From Canna indica (lineage: Eukaryota; Streptophyta; Magnoliopsida; Zingiberales; Cannaceae): a stretch of DNA of 64,000 nucleotides. Position numbers and translations under genes: made by a program. The notes under the pieces are model-generated. The model had not been told where the DNA came from. It saw nothing but the letters and a program-made list of their open reading frames with translations, and searched no databases. Where the stretch lies: the NCBI GenBank assembly GCA_034359265.1, contig CP136896.1:36012001-36076000 (forward strand), given 5' to 3'. How positions within the stretch are numbered: position 1 is the stretch's first letter; every line of letters starts with the position of its first letter. Of the stretch, positions 38,106 to 51,505 are shown one piece after another.

Positions 38106-40042
38106 GAGTCGCTCGGGACTCAGATTACAGGGCGTTTCGAGCCGATACACCGAAGTTCAATCAGTCTGCTTCGTTCAAGATTCGATTCGAAAAATAGTGC
38201 AATTCTGTGCATTAGTCTGTCAAGAATAACTCGATTAACAACTTCTCCCATCGCAGTGAATGTTCTGGAGTCGCTCGGTACTCAGATTACTGGGCGTTTC
38301 GAGCCGATACCCTGAAGTTCAATCAGTCGGCCTCGTTCAAAATCAATTCGAAAAATCGTGCAATTCTTTGCATTAGTCTATCAAAAATAACTCGATTAAC
38401 AACTTCTCCCATCACAGTGAATGTTCTGGAGTCGCCCGGGACTCAGATTACAGGGCGTTTCGAGCCGATACCCCGAAGTTCAATCAGTCGGCATCGTTCA
38501 AGATCTATTCGAAAAAGCATGCAATTCTTTGCATTAGTCTGTCAAAAATAACTCGATTAACAACTTCTCCCATCACAGTGAATGTTCTGGAGTCGCTCGG
38601 GACTCAGATTACATGGCGTTTCGAGCCGATACCCCGAAGTACAATCAGTCGACATCGTTCAAGATCTATTTGAAAAATCATGCAATTCTTTGCATTAGTC
38701 TGTCAAAAATAACTCGATTAACAACTTCTCCCATCACAGTGAATGTTCTGGAGTCGCTCGGGACTCAGATTACAGGGCGTTTCGAGCCGATACCCCGAAG
38801 TTCAATCAGTCTGCTTCGTTCAAGATTCTATTCGAAAAATAGTGCAATTCTGTGCATTAGTCTGTCGAGAATAACTCGATTAACAATTTCTCCCATCGCA
38901 CTGAATGTTCTGGAGTCGCTCGGGACTCAGATTACAGGGCGTTTCGAGCCGATACCCCGAAGTTCAATCAGTCTGCTTCGTTCAAGATTCTATTCGAAAA
39001 ATAGTGCAATTCTGTGCATTAGTCTGTCGATAATAACTCGATTAACAATTTCTCCCATCGCAGTGAATGTTCTGGAGTCGCTCGGTACTCAGATTACTGG
39101 GCGTTTCGAGCCGATACCCCGAAGTTCAATCAGTCGACCTCGTTCAAAATCAATTCGAAAAATCGTGCAATTCTTTGCATTAGTCTGTCAAAAATAACTC
39201 GATTAACAACTTCTCCCATCACAGTGAATGTTCTGGAGTCACTCGGGACTCATATTATAGGGCGTTTCGAGCCGATACCCCGAAGTTCAATCAGTCGGCA
39301 TCGTTCAAGATCTATTCGAAAAAACATGCAATTCTTTGCATTAGTCTATCAAAAATAACTCGATTAACAACTTCTCCCATCACAGTGAATGTTATGGAGT
39401 CGCTCGGGACTCTGATTACAGGGCGTTTCGAGCCGATACCCCGAAGTTCAATCAGTCTGCTTCGTTCAAGATTCTATTCGAAAAATAGTGCAATTCTGTG
39501 CATTAGTCTGTCAAGAATAACTCGATTAACAACTTCTCCCATCGCAGTGAATGTTCTGGAGTCGCTCGGTACTCAGATTACTGGGCATTTCGAGCCGATA
39601 CCCCGAAGTTCAATCAGTCGGCCTCGTTCAAAATCAATTCGAAAAATCGTGCAATTCTTTGCATTAGTCTATCAAAAATAACTCGATTAACAACTTCTCC
39701 CATCACAGTGAATGTTCTGGAGTCGCCCGGGACTCAGATTACAGGGCGTTTCGAGCCGATACCCCGAAGTTCAATCAGTCGGCATCGTTCAAGATCTATT
39801 CGAAAAAGCATGCAATTCTTTGCATTAGTCTGTCAAAAATAACTCGATTAACAACTTCTCCCATCACAGTGAATGTTCTGGAGTCGCTCGGGACTCAGAT
39901 TACATGGCGTTTCGAGCCGATACCCCGAAGTTCAATCAGTCTGCTTCGTTCAAGATTCTATTCGAAAAATAGTGCAATTCTGTGCATTAGTCTGTCGAGA
40001 ATAACTCGATTAACAACTTCTCCCATCGCAGTGAATGTTCTG
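38106..40042. repeat. 17-mer truncated to 12 monomers, copy 4
   Basis: B 38106, C 38268, D 38429, E 38590, F 38751, F 38913, G 39075, A 39236, B2 39397, C 39559, D 39720 and H 39881 total 1937 bp. It keeps 38313 (ccctgaag) and the gtcgataata marker. A has gagtcactc (39241) and catattatagg. I-J-F-F-G is replaced by the hybrid segment that follows. Confidence 0.9.
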
Positions 40043-41011
40043 GAGTCGCTCGGTACTCAGATTACTGGGCGTTTCGAGCCGATACCTCGAAGTTCAATCA
40101 GTCGGCCTCGTTCAAAATCAATTCGAAAAATCGTGCAATTCTTTGCATTAGTCTATCAAAAATAACTCGATTAACAACTTCTCCCATCACAGTGAATGTT
40201 CTGGAGTCGCTCGGTACTCAGATTACAGGGCGTTTCGAGCTGATACCTCGAAGTTCAATCAGTCGGCATCGTTCAAGATCTATTCGAAAAATCATGCAAT
40301 TCTTTGCATTAGTCTGTCAAAAATAACTCGATTAACAACTTCTCCCATCACAGTGAATGTTCTGGAGTCGCTCGGGACTCAGATTACAGGGCGTTTCGAG
40401 CCGATACCCCGAAGTTCAATCAGTCTGCTTTGTTCAAGATTCTATTCGAAAAATAGTGCAATTCTGTGCATTAGTCTGTCGAGAATAACTCGATTAACAA
40501 TTTCTCCCATCGCAGTGAATGTTCTGGAGTCGCTCGGGACTCAGATTACAGGGCGTTTCGAGCCGATACCCCGAAGTTCAATCAGTCTGCTTCGTTCAAG
40601 ATTCTATTCGAAAAATAGTGCAATTCTGTGCATTAGTCTGTCGAGAATAACTCGATTAACAAATTCTCCCATCGCAGTGAATGTTCTGGAGTCGCTCGGT
40701 ACTCAGATTACTGGGCGTTTCGAGCCGATACCCCGAAGTTCAATCAGTCTGCTTCGTTCAAGATTCTATTCGAAAAATCGTGCAATTCTGTGCATTAGTC
40801 TGTCAAAAATAACTCGATTAACAACTTCTCCCATCGCAGTGAATGTTCTGGAGTCGCTCGGTACTCAGATTACAGGGCGTTTCGAGCCGATACCCCGAAG
40901 TTCAATCAGTCGGCATCGTTCAAGATCTATTCGAAAAAACATGCAATTCTTTGCATTAGTCTATCAAAAATAACTTGATTAACAACTTCTCCCATCACAG
41001 TGAATGTTATG
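40043..41011. repeat. Hybrid junction segment, C-K-F-F-I-J
   Basis: C 40043 (gatacctcgaag), K-like 40204 (gagctgatacc, cggcatcg, aaatcatgc), F 40365 (tgctttg), F 40527, an I-like F/I chimera at 40689 (tctgcttcg with aaaaatcgtgc), and J 40851 total 969 bp. It joins the 17-mer block to the displaced 8-mer block and contains monomer types from both. Confidence 0.85.
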
Positions 41012-42141
41012 GAGTCGCTCGGGACTCTGATTACAGGGCGTTTCGAGCCGATACACCGAAGTTCAATCAGTCTGCTTCGTTCAAGATTCGATTCGAAAAA
41101 TAGTGCAATTATGTGCATTAGTCTGTCAAGAATAACTCGATTAACAACTTCTCCCATCGCAGTGAATGTTTTGGAGTCGCTCGGTACTCAGATTACTGGG
41201 CGTTTCGAGCCGATACCCCGAAGTTCAATCAGTCGGCCTCGTTCAAAATCAATTCGAAAAATCGTGCAATTCTTTGCATTAGTCTATCAAAAATAACTCG
41301 ATTAACAACTTCTCCCATCACAGTGAATGTTCTGGAGTCGCCCGGGACTCAGATTACAGGGCGTTTCGAGCCGATACCCCGAAGTTCAATCAGTCGGCAT
41401 CGTTCAAGATCTATTCGAAAAAGCATGCAATTCTTTGCATTAGTCTGTCAAAAATAACTCGATTAACAACTTCTCCCATCACAGTGAATGTTCTGGAGTC
41501 GCTCGGGACTCAGATTATAGGGCGTTTCGAGCCGATACCCCGAAGTTCAATCAGTCGGCATCGTTCAAGATCTATTTGAAAAATCATGCAATTCTTTGCA
41601 TTAGTCTGTCAAAAATAACTCGATTAACAACTTCTCCCATCACAGTGAATGTTCTGGAGTCGCTCGGGACTCAGATTACAGGGCGTTTCGAGCCGATACC
41701 CCGAAGTTCAATCAGTCTGCTTTGTTCAAGATTCTATTCGAAAAATAGTGCAATTCTGTGCATTAGTCTGTCGAGAATAACTCGATTAACAATTTCTCCC
41801 ATCGCAGTGAATGTTCTGGAGTCGCTCGGGACTCAGATTACAGGGCGTTTCGAGCCGATACCCCGAAGTTCAATCAGTCTGCTTCGTTCAAGATTCTATT
41901 CGAAAAATAGTGCAATTCTGTGCATTAGTCTGTCGAGAATAACTCGATTAACAAATTCTCCCATCGCAGTGAATGTTCTGGAGTCGCTCGGTACTCAGAT
42001 TACTGGGCGTTTCGAGCCGATACCCCGAAGTTCAATCAGTCGACCTCGTTCAAAATCAATTCGATAAATCGTGCAATTCTTTGCATTAGTCTGTCAAAAA
42101 TAACTCGATTAACAACTTCTCCCATCACAGTGAATGTTCTG
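41012..42141. repeat. 7-mer, B-C-D-E'-F-F-G
   Basis: B 41012, C 41174, D 41335, E' 41496, F 41657, F 41819 and G 41981 total 1130 bp. It matches 23736-24865 at an offset of 17,276 bp, with J at 40851 taking the place of A. Confidence 0.9.
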
Positions 42142-43594
42142 GAGTCGCTCGGGACTCAGATTACAGGGCATTTCGAGCCGATACCCCGAAGTTCAATCAG
42201 TCGGCATCGTTCAAGATCTATTCGAAAAAACATGCAATTCTTTGCATTAGTCTATCAAAAATAACTTGATTAACAACTTCTCCCATCACAGTGAATGTTA
42301 TGGAGTCGCTCGGGACTCTGATTACAGGGCGTTTCGAGCCGATACACCGAAGTTCAATCAGTCTGCTTCGTTCAAGATTCGATTCGAAAAATAGTGCAAT
42401 TCTGTGCATTAGTCTGTCAAGAATAACTCGATTAACAACTTCTCCCATCGCAGTGAATGTTCTGGAGTCGCTCGGTACTCAGATTACTGGGCGTTTCGAG
42501 CCGATACCCCGAAGTTCAATCAGTCGGCCTCGTTCAAAATCAATTCGAAAAATCGTGCAATTCTTTGCATTAGTCTATCAAAAATAACTCGATTAACAAC
42601 TTCTCCCATCACAGTGAATGTTCTGGAGTCGCCCGGGACTCAGATTACAGGGCATTTCGAGCCGATACCCCGAAGTTCAATCAGTCGGCATCGTTCAAGA
42701 TCTATTCGAAAAAGCATGCAATTCTTTGCATTAGTCTGTCAAAAATAACTCGATTAACAACTTCTCCCATCACAGTGAATGTTCTGGAGTCGCTCGGGAC
42801 TCAGATTACATGGCGTTTCGAGCCGATACCCCGAAGTACAATCAGTCGACATCGTTCAAGATCTATTTGAAAAATCATGCAATTCTTTGCATTAGTCTGT
42901 CAAAAATAACTCGATTAACAACTTCTCCCATCACAGTGAATGTTCTGGAGTCGCTCGGGACTCAGATTACAGGGCGTTTCGAGCCGATACCCCGAAGTTC
43001 AATCAGTCTGCTTCGTTCAAGATTCTATTCGAAAAATAGTGCAATTCTGTGCATTAGTCTGTCGAGAATAACTCGATTAACAATTTCTCCCATCGCAGTG
43101 AATGTTCTGGAGTCGCTCGGGACTCAGATTACAGGGCGTTTCGAGCCGATACCCCGAAGTTCAATCAGTCTGCTTCGTTCAAGATTCTATTCGAAAAATA
43201 GTGCAATTCTGTGCATTAGTCTGTCGAGAATAACTCGATTAACAATTTCTCCCATCGCAGTGAATGTTCTGGAGTCGCTCGGGACTCAGATTACAGGGCG
43301 TTTCGAGCCGATACCCCGAAGTTCAATCAGTCTGCTTCGTTCAAGATTCTATTCGAAAAATAGTGCAATTCTGTGCATTAGTCTGTCGAGAATAACTCGA
43401 TTAACAAATTCTCCCATCGCAGTGAATGTTCTGGAGTCGCTCGGTACTCAGATTACTGGGCGTTTCGAGCCGATACCCCGAAGTTCAATCAGTCGACCTC
43501 GTTCAAAATCAATTCGATAAATCGTGCAATTCTTTGCATTAGTCTGTCAAAAATAACTCGATTAACAACTTCTCCCATCACAGTGAATGTTCTG
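42142..43594. repeat. 9-mer HOR, A-B-C-D-E-F(x3)-G
   Basis: A 42142 (gcatttcg), B 42303, C 42465, D 42626, E 42787, F 42948, F 43110, F 43272 and G 43434 total 1453 bp. It is the partner of 24866-26318 at 17,276 bp, including the gggcatttcg marker at 42654. Confidence 0.92.
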
Positions 43595-44240
43595 GAGTCG
43601 CTCGGGACTCAGATTACAGGGCGTTTCGAGCCGATACCCCGAAGTTCAATCAGTCGGCATCGTTCAAGATCTATTTGAAAAATCATGCAATTCTTTGCAT
43701 TAGTCTGTCAAAAATAACTCGCTTAACAACTTCTCCCATCACAGTGAATGTTCTGGAGTCGCTCGGGACTCAGATTACAGGGCGTTTCGAGCCGATACCC
43801 CGAAGTTCAATCAGTCTGCTTTGTTCAAGATTCTATTCGAAAAATAGTGCAATTCTGTGCATTAGTCTGTCGAGAATAACTCGATTAACAATTTCTCCCA
43901 TCGCAGTGAATGTTCTGGAGTCGCTCGGGACTCAGATTACAGGGCGTTTTGAGCCGATACCCCGAAGTTCAATCAGTCTGCTTCGTTCAAGATTCTATTC
44001 GAAAAATAGTGCAATTCTGTGCATTAGTCTGTCGAGAATAACTCGATTAACAAATTCTCCCATCGCAGTGAATGTTCTGGAGTCGCTCGGTACTCAGATT
44101 ACTGGGCATTTCGAGCCGATACCCCGAAGTTCAATCAGTCGACCTCGTTCAAAATCAATTCGATAAATCGTGCAATTCTTTGCATTAGTCTGTCAAAAAT
44201 AACTCGATTAACAACTTCTCCCATCACAGTGAATGTTCTG
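43595..44240. repeat. 4-mer E'-F-F-G, single copy
   Basis: E' 43595, F 43756, F 43918 (gttttgag at 43950) and G 44080 (gcatttcg) total 646 bp. It has actcgcttaac (43722) like the tandem pair at 26319-27610, but normal gtcgctcggg. It therefore descends from the single-copy ancestor of that pair. Confidence 0.92.
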
Positions 44241-45531
44241 GAGTCGCTCGGGACTCAGATTACAGGGCGTTTCGAGCCGATACCCCGAAGTTCAATCAGT
44301 CGGCATCGTTCAAGATCTATTCGAAAAAACATGCAATTCTTTGCATTAGTCTATCAAAAATAACTTGATTAACAACTTCTCCCATCACAGTGAATGTTAT
44401 GGAGTCGCTCGGGACTCTGATTACAGGGCGTTTTGAGCCGATACACCGAAGTTCAATCAGTCTGCTTCGTTCAAGATTCGATTCGAAAAATAGTGCAATT
44501 CTGTGCATTAGTCTGTCAAGAATAACTCGATTAACAACTTCTCCCATCGCAGTGAATGTTCTGGAGTCGCTCGGTACTCAGATTACTGGGCGTTTCGAGC
44601 CGATACCCCGAAGTTCAATCAGTCGGCCTCGTTCAAAATCAATTCGAAAAATCGTGCAATTCTTTGCATTAGTCTATCAAAAATAACTCGATTAACAACT
44701 TCTCCCATCACAGTGAATGTTCTGGAGTCGCCCGGGACTCAGATTACAGGGCGTTTCGAGCCGATACCCCGAAGTACAATCAGTCGGCATCGTTCAAGAT
44801 CTATTCGAAAAAGCATGCAATTCTTTGCATTAGTCTGTCAAAAATAACTCGATTAACAACTTCTCCCATCACAGTGAATGTTCTGGAGTCGCTCGGGACT
44901 CAGATTACATGGCGTTTCGAGCCGATACCCCGAAGTACAATCAGTCGACATCGTTCAAGATCTATTTGAAAAATCATGCAATTCTTTGCATTAGTCTGTC
45001 AAAAATAACTCGATTAACAACTTCTCCCATCACAGTGAATGTTCTGGAGTCGCTCGGGACTCAGATTACAGGGCGTTTCGAGCCGATACCCCGAAGTTCA
45101 ATCAGTCTGCTTCGTTCAAGATTCTATTCGAAAAATAGTGCAATTCTGTGCATTAGTCTGTCGAGATTAACTCGATTAACAATTTCTCCCATCGCAGTGA
45201 ATGTTCTGGAGTCGCTCGGGACTCAGATTACAGGGCGTTTCGAGCCGATACCCCGAAGTTCAATCAGTCTGCTTCGTTCAAGATTCTATTCGAAAAATAG
45301 TGCAATTCTGTGCATTAGTCTGTCGAGAATAACTCGATTAACAAATTCTCCCATCGCAGTGAATGTTCTGGAGTCGCTCGGTACTCAGATTACTGGGTGT
45401 TTCGAGCCGATACCCCGAAGTTCAATCAGTCGACCTCGTTCAAAATCAATTCGAAAAATCGTGCAATTCTTTGCATTAGTCTGTCAAAAATAACTCGATT
45501 AACAACTTCTCCCATCACAGTGAATGTTCTG
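44241..45531. repeat. 8-mer HOR, A-B-C-D-E-F-F-G
   Basis: A 44241, B 44402 (gttttgag at 44434), C 44564, D 44725 (gaagtacaatc, an E feature), E 44886, F 45047, F 45209 and G 45371 total 1291 bp. The gagattaactc and gggtgtttcg markers match 27611-28901 at 16,630 bp. Confidence 0.92.
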
Positions 45532-46822
45532 GAGTCGCTCGGGACTCAGATTACAGGGCGTTTCGAGCCGATACCCCGAAGTTCAATCAGTCGGCATCGT
45601 TCAAGATCTATTCGAAAAAACATGCAATTCTTTGCATTAGTCTATCAAAAATAACTTGATTAACAACTTCTCCCATCACAGTGAATGTTATGGAGTCGCT
45701 CGGGACTCTGATTACAGGGCGTTTCGAGCCGATACACCGAAGTTCAATCAGTCTGCTTCGTTCAAGATTCGATTCGAAAAATAGTGCAATTCTGTGCATT
45801 AGTCTGTCAAGAATAACTCGATTAACAACTTCTCCCATCGCAGTGAATGTTCTGGAGTCGCTCGGTACTCAGATTACTGGGCGTTTCGAGCCGATACCCC
45901 GAAGTTCAATCAGTCGGCCTCGTTCAAAATCAATTCGAAAAATCGTGCAATTCTTTGCATTAGTCTATCAAAAATAACTCGATTAACAACTTCTCCCATC
46001 ACAGTGAATGTTCTGGAGTCGCCCGGGACTCAGATTACAGGGCGTTTCGAGCCGATACCCCGAAGTTCAATCAGTCGGCATCGTTCAAGATCTATTCGAA
46101 AAAGCATGCAATTCTTTGCATTAGTCTGTCAAAAATAACTCGATTAACAACTTCTCCCATCACAGTGAATGTTCTGGAGTCGCTCGGGACTCAGATTACA
46201 TGGCGTTTCGAGCCGATACCCCGAAGTACAATCAGTCGACATCGTTCAAGATCTATTTGAAAAATCATGCAATTCTTTGCATTAGTCTGTCAAAAATAAC
46301 TCGATTAACAACTTCTCCCATCACAGTGAATGTTCTGGAGTCGCTCGGGACTCAGATTACAGGGCGTTTCGAGCCGATACCCCGAAGTTCAATCAGTCTG
46401 CTTCGTTCAAGATTCTATTCGAAAAATAGTGCAATTCTGTGCATTAGTCTGTCGAGAATAACTCGATTAACAATTTCTCCCATCGCAGTGAATGTTCTGG
46501 AGTCGCTCGGGACTCAGATTACAGGGCGTTTCGAGCCGATACCCCGAAGTTCAATCAGTCTGCTTCGTTCAAGATTCTATTCGAAAAATAGTGCAATTCT
46601 GTGCATTAGTCTGTCGAGAATAACTCGATTAACAATTTCTCCCATCGCAGTGAATGTTCTGGAGTCGCTCGGTACTCAGATTACTGGGCGTTTCGAGCCG
46701 ATACCCCGAAGTTCAATCAGTCGACCTCGTTCAAAATCAATTCGAAAAATCGTGCAATTCTTTGCATTAGTCTGTCAAAAATAACTCGATTAACAACTTC
46801 TCCCATCACAGTGAATGTTCTG
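45532..46822. repeat. 8-mer HOR, A-B-C-D-E-F-F-G
   Basis: A 45532, B 45693, C 45855, D 46016, E 46177, F 46338, F 46500 and G 46662 total 1291 bp. It is the partner of 28902-30192 but lacks that unit's cttcattc, tactaggcg and B-type gcatttcg changes, so those arose after the block was copied or were converted back here. Confidence 0.92.
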
Positions 46823-47952
46823 GAGTCGCTCGGGACTCAGATTACAGGGCGTTTCGAGCCGATACACCGAAGTTCAATCAGTCTGCTTCGTTCAAGATTC
46901 GATTCGAAAAATAGTGCAATTCTGTGCATTAGTCTGTCAAGAATAACTCGATTAACAACTTCTCCCATCGCAGTGAATGTTCTGGAGTCGCTCGGTACTC
47001 AGATTACTGGGCGTTTCGAGCCGATACCCCGAAGTTCAATCAGTCGGCCTCGTTCAAAATTAATTCGAAAAATCGTGCAATTCTTTGCATTAGTCTATCA
47101 AAAATAACTCGATTAACAACTTCTCCCATCACAGTGAATGTTCTGGAGTCGCCCGGGACTCAGATTACAGGGCGTTTCGAGCCGATACCCCGAAGTTCAA
47201 TCAGTCGGCATCGTTCAAGATCTATTCGAAAAAGCATGCAATTCTTTGCATTAGTCTGTCAAAAATAACTCGATTAACAACTTCTCCCATCACAGTGAAT
47301 GTTCTGGAGTCGCTCGGGACTCAGATTACATGGCGTTTCGAGCCGATACCCCGAAGTACAATCAGTCGACATCGTTCAAGATCTATTTGAAAAATCATGC
47401 AATTCTTTGCATTAGTCTGTCAAAAATAACTCGATTAACAACTTCTCCCATCACAGTGAATGTTCTGGAGTCGCTCGGGACTCAGATTACAGGGCGTTTC
47501 GAGCCGATACCCCGAAGTTCAATCAGTCTGCTTCGTTCAAGATTCTATTCGAAAAATAGTGCAATTCTGTGCATTAGTCTGTCGAGAATAACTCGATTAA
47601 CAATTTCTCCCATCGCACTGAATGTTCTGGAGTCGCTCGGGACTCAGATTACAGGGCGTTTCGAGCCGATACCCCGAAGTTCAATCAGTCTGCTTCGTTC
47701 AAGATTCTATTCGAAAAATAGTGCAATTCTGTGCATTAGTCTGTCGAGAATAACTCGATTAACAATTTCTCCCATCGCAGTGAATGTTCTGGAGTCGCTC
47801 GGTACTCAGATTACTGGGCGTTTCGAGCTGATACCCCGAAGTTCAATCAGTCGACCTCGTTCAAAATCAATTCGAAAAATCGTGCAATTCTTTGCATTAG
47901 TCTGTCAAAAATAACTCGATTAACAACTTCTCCCATCACAGTGAATGTTCTG
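46823..47952. repeat. 7-mer, B-C-D-E-F-F-G
   Basis: B 46823, C 46985 (aaaattaattc), D 47146, E 47307, F 47468, F 47630 and G 47792 (gagctgat) total 1130 bp. It equals the first seven monomers of the 17-mer (30193-31322) at 16,630 bp. It has atcgcactg (47618) but not ataccctgaag or gtcgataata. Confidence 0.92.
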
Positions 47953-49083
47953 GAGTCGCTCGGGACTCATATTACAGGGCGTTTCGAGCCGATACCCCGA
48001 AGTTCAATCAGTCGGCATCGTTCAAGATCTATTCGAAAAAGCATGCAATTCTTTGCATTAGTCTGTCAAAAATAACTTGATTAACAACTTCTCCCATCAC
48101 AGTGAATGTTCTGGAGTCGCTCGGGACTCAGATTACATGGCGTTTCGAGCCGATACCCCGAAGTTCAATCAGTCTGCTTCGTTCAAGATTCTATTCGAAA
48201 AATAGTGCAATTCTGTGCATTAGTCTGTCGAGAATAACTCGATTAACAACTTCTCCCATCGCAGTGAATGTTCTGGAGTCGCTCGGTACTCAGATTACTG
48301 GGCGTTTCGAGCCGATACCTCGAATTTCAATCAGTCGGCTTCGTTCAAGATTCTATTCGAAAAATCGTGCAATTCTGTGCATTAGTCTGTCAAAAATAAC
48401 TCGATTAACAACTTCTCCCATCGCAGTGAATGTTCTGGAGTCGCTCGGTACTCAGATTACTGGGCGTTTCGAGCTGATACCTCGAAGTTCAATCAGTCGG
48501 CATCGTTCAAGATCTATTCGAAAAATCATGCAATTCTTTGCATTAGTCTGTCAAAAATAACTCGATTAACAACTTCTCCCATCACAGTGAATGTTCTGGA
48601 GTCGCTCGGGACTCAGATTACATGGCATTTCGAGCCGATACCCCGAAGTTCAATCAGTCTGCTTCGTTCAAGATTCTATTCGAAAAATAGTGCAATTCTG
48701 TGCATTAGTCTGTCGAGAATAACTCGATTAACAATTTCTCCCATCGCAGTGAATGTTCTGGAGTCGCTCGGGACTCAGATTACAGGGCGTTTCGAGCCGA
48801 TACCCCGAAGTTCAATCAGTCTGCTTCGTTCAAGATTCTATTCGAAAAATAGTGCAATTCTGTGCATTAGTCTGTCGAGAATAACTCGATTAACAATTTC
48901 TCCCATCGCAGTGAATGTTCTGGAGTCGCTCGGTACTCAGATTACTGGGCGTTTCGAGCCGATACCCCGAAGTTCAATCAGTCGACCTCGTTCAAAATCA
49001 ATTCGAAAAATCGTGCAATTCTTTGCATTAGTCTGTCAAAAATAACTCGATTAACAACTTCTCCCATCACAGTGAATGTTCTG
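47953..49083. repeat. 7-mer transition unit, A/D-H-I-K-F-F-G
   Basis: A/D 47953 (actcatatta start, aaaaagcatgc middle, taacttgatt end), H 48114, I 48276, K 48438, F 48599 (ttacatggcatttc), F 48761 and G 48923 total 1131 bp. This is the first appearance of the ordered H-I-K-F-F-G core that makes up the right-hand HOR. Confidence 0.88.
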
Positions 49084-50698
49084 GAGTCGCTCGGGACTCA
49101 GATTACAGGGCGTTTCGAGCCGATACCCCGAAGTTCAATCAGTCGGCATCGTTCAAGATCTATTCGAAAAAACATGCAATTCTTTGCATTAGTCTATCAA
49201 AAATAACTCGATTAACAACTTCTCCCATCACAGTGAATGTTATGGAGTCGCTCGGGACTCTGATTACAGGGCGTTTCGAGCCGATACCCCGAAGTTCAAT
49301 CAGTCTGCTTCGTTCAAGATTCTATTCGAAAAATAGTGCAATTCTGTGCATTAGTCTGTCAAGAATAACTCGATTAACAACTTCTCCCATCGCAGTGAAT
49401 GTTCTGGAGTCGCTCGGTACTCAGATTACTGGGCATTTCGAGCCGATACCCCGAAGTTCAATCAGTCGGCCTCGTTCAAAATCAATTCGAAAAATCGTGC
49501 AATTCTTTGCATTAGTCTATCAAAAATAACTCGATTAACAACTTCTCCCATCACAGTGAATGTTCTGGAGTCGCCCGGGACTCAGATTACAGGGCGTTTC
49601 GAGCCGATACCCCGAAGTTCAATCAGTCGGCATCGTTCAAGATCTATTCGAAAAAGCATGCAATTCTTTGCATTAGTCTGTCAAAAATAACTCGATTAAC
49701 AACTTCTCCCATCACAGTGAATGTTCTGGAGTCGCTCGGGACTCAGATTACATGGCGTTTCGAGCCGATACCCCGAAGTTCAATCAGTCTGCTTCGTTCA
49801 AGATTCTATTCGAAAAATAGTGCAATTCTGTGCATTAGTCTGTCGAGAATAACTCGATTAACAACTTCTCCCATCGCAGTGAATGTTCTGGAGTCGCTCG
49901 GTACTCAGATTACTGGGCGTTTCGAGCCGATACCTCGAATTTCAATCAGTCGGCTTCGTTCAAGATTCTATTCGAAAAATCGTGCAATTCTGTGCATTAG
50001 TCTGTCAAAAATAACTCGATTAACAACTTCTCCCATCGCAGTGAATGTTCTGGAGTCGCTCGGTACTCAGATTACTGGGCGTTTCGAGCTGATACCCCGA
50101 AGTTCAATCAGTCGGCATCGTTCAAGATCTATACGAAAAATCATGCAATACTTTGCATTAGTCTGTCAAAAATAACTCGATTAACAACTTCTCCCATCAC
50201 AGTGAATGTTCTGGAGTCGCTCGGGACTCAGATTACAGGGCATTTCGAGCCGATACCCCGAAGTTCAATCAGTCTGCTTCGTTCAAGATTCTATTCGAAA
50301 AATAGTGCAATTCTGTGCATTAGTCTGTCGAGAATAACTCGATTAACAATTTCTCCCATCGCAGTGAATGTTCTGGAGTCGCTCGGGACTCAGATTACAG
50401 GGCGTTTCGAGCCGATACCCCGAAGTTCAATCAGTCTGCTTCGTTCAAGATTCTATTCGAAAAATAGTGCAATTCTGTGCATTAGTCTGTCGAGAATAAC
50501 TCGATTAACAATTTCTCCCATCGCAGTGAATGTTCTGGAATCGCTCGGTACTCAGATTACTGGGCGTTTCGAGCCGATACCCCGAAGTTCAATCAGTCGA
50601 CCTCGTTCAAAATCAATTCGAAAAATCGTGCAATTCTTTGCAATAGTCTGTCAAAAATAACTCGATTAACAACTTCTCCCATCACAGTGAATGTTCTG
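49084..50698. repeat. 10-mer, A-B2-C-D-H-I-K-F-F-G3
   Basis: A 49084, B2 49245, C 49407, D 49568, H 49729, I 49891, K 50053 (ctatacg, tgcaatact), F 50214 (gcatttcg), F 50376 and G3 50538 total 1615 bp. G3 introduces gaatcgctcgg and tgcaatagtc, markers that recur throughout the rest of the array. Confidence 0.9.
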
Positions 50699-51505
50699 GA
50701 GTCGCTCGGGACTCAGATTACAGGGCGTTTCGAGCCGATACCCCGAAGTTCAATCAGTCGGCATCGTCCAAGATCTATTCGAAAAAACATGCAATTCTTT
50801 GCATTAGTCTATCAAAAATAAATCGATTAACAACTTCTCCCATCACAGTGAATGTTATGGAGTCGCTCGGGACTCTGATTACAGGGCGTTTCGAGCCGAT
50901 ACCCCGAAGTTCAATCAGTCTGCTTCGTACAAGATTCTATTCAAAAAATAGTGCAATTCTGTGCATTAGTCTGTCAAGAATAACTCGATTAACAATTTCT
51001 CCCATCGCAGTGAATGTTCTGGAATCGCTCGGTACTCAGATTACTGGGCGTTTCGAGCCGATACCCCGAAGTTCAATCAGTCGACCTCGTTCAAAATCAA
51101 TTCGAAAAATCGTGCAATTCTTTGCAATAGTCTGTCAAAAATAACTCGATTAACAACTTCTCCCATCACAGTGAATGTTCTGGAGTCGCTCGGGACTCAG
51201 ATTACAGGGCGTTTCGAGCCGATACCCCGAAGTTCAATCAGTCGGCATCGTCCAAGATCTATTCGAAAAAACATGCAATTCTTTGCATTAGTCTATCAAA
51301 AATAACTCGATTAACAACTTCTCCCATCACAGTGAATGTTATGGAGTCGCTCGGGACTCTGATTACAGGGCGTTTCGAGCCGATACCCCGAAGTTCAATC
51401 AGTCTGCTTCGTACAAGATTCTATTCGAAAAATAGTGCAATTCTGTGCATTAGTCTGTCAAGAATAACTCGATTAACAACTTCTCCCATCGCAGTGAATG
51501 TTCTG
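50699..51505. repeat. 5-mer, A3-B3-G3-A3-B3
   Basis: A3 50699 (catcgtccaag; ends aataaatcgatt), B3 50860 (cttcgtacaag, ttcaaaaaatag), G3 51022, A3 51183 and B3 51344 total 807 bp. With the preceding G3 this is two copies of a 484-bp G3-A3-B3 trimer, the first seen. Confidence 0.92.
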
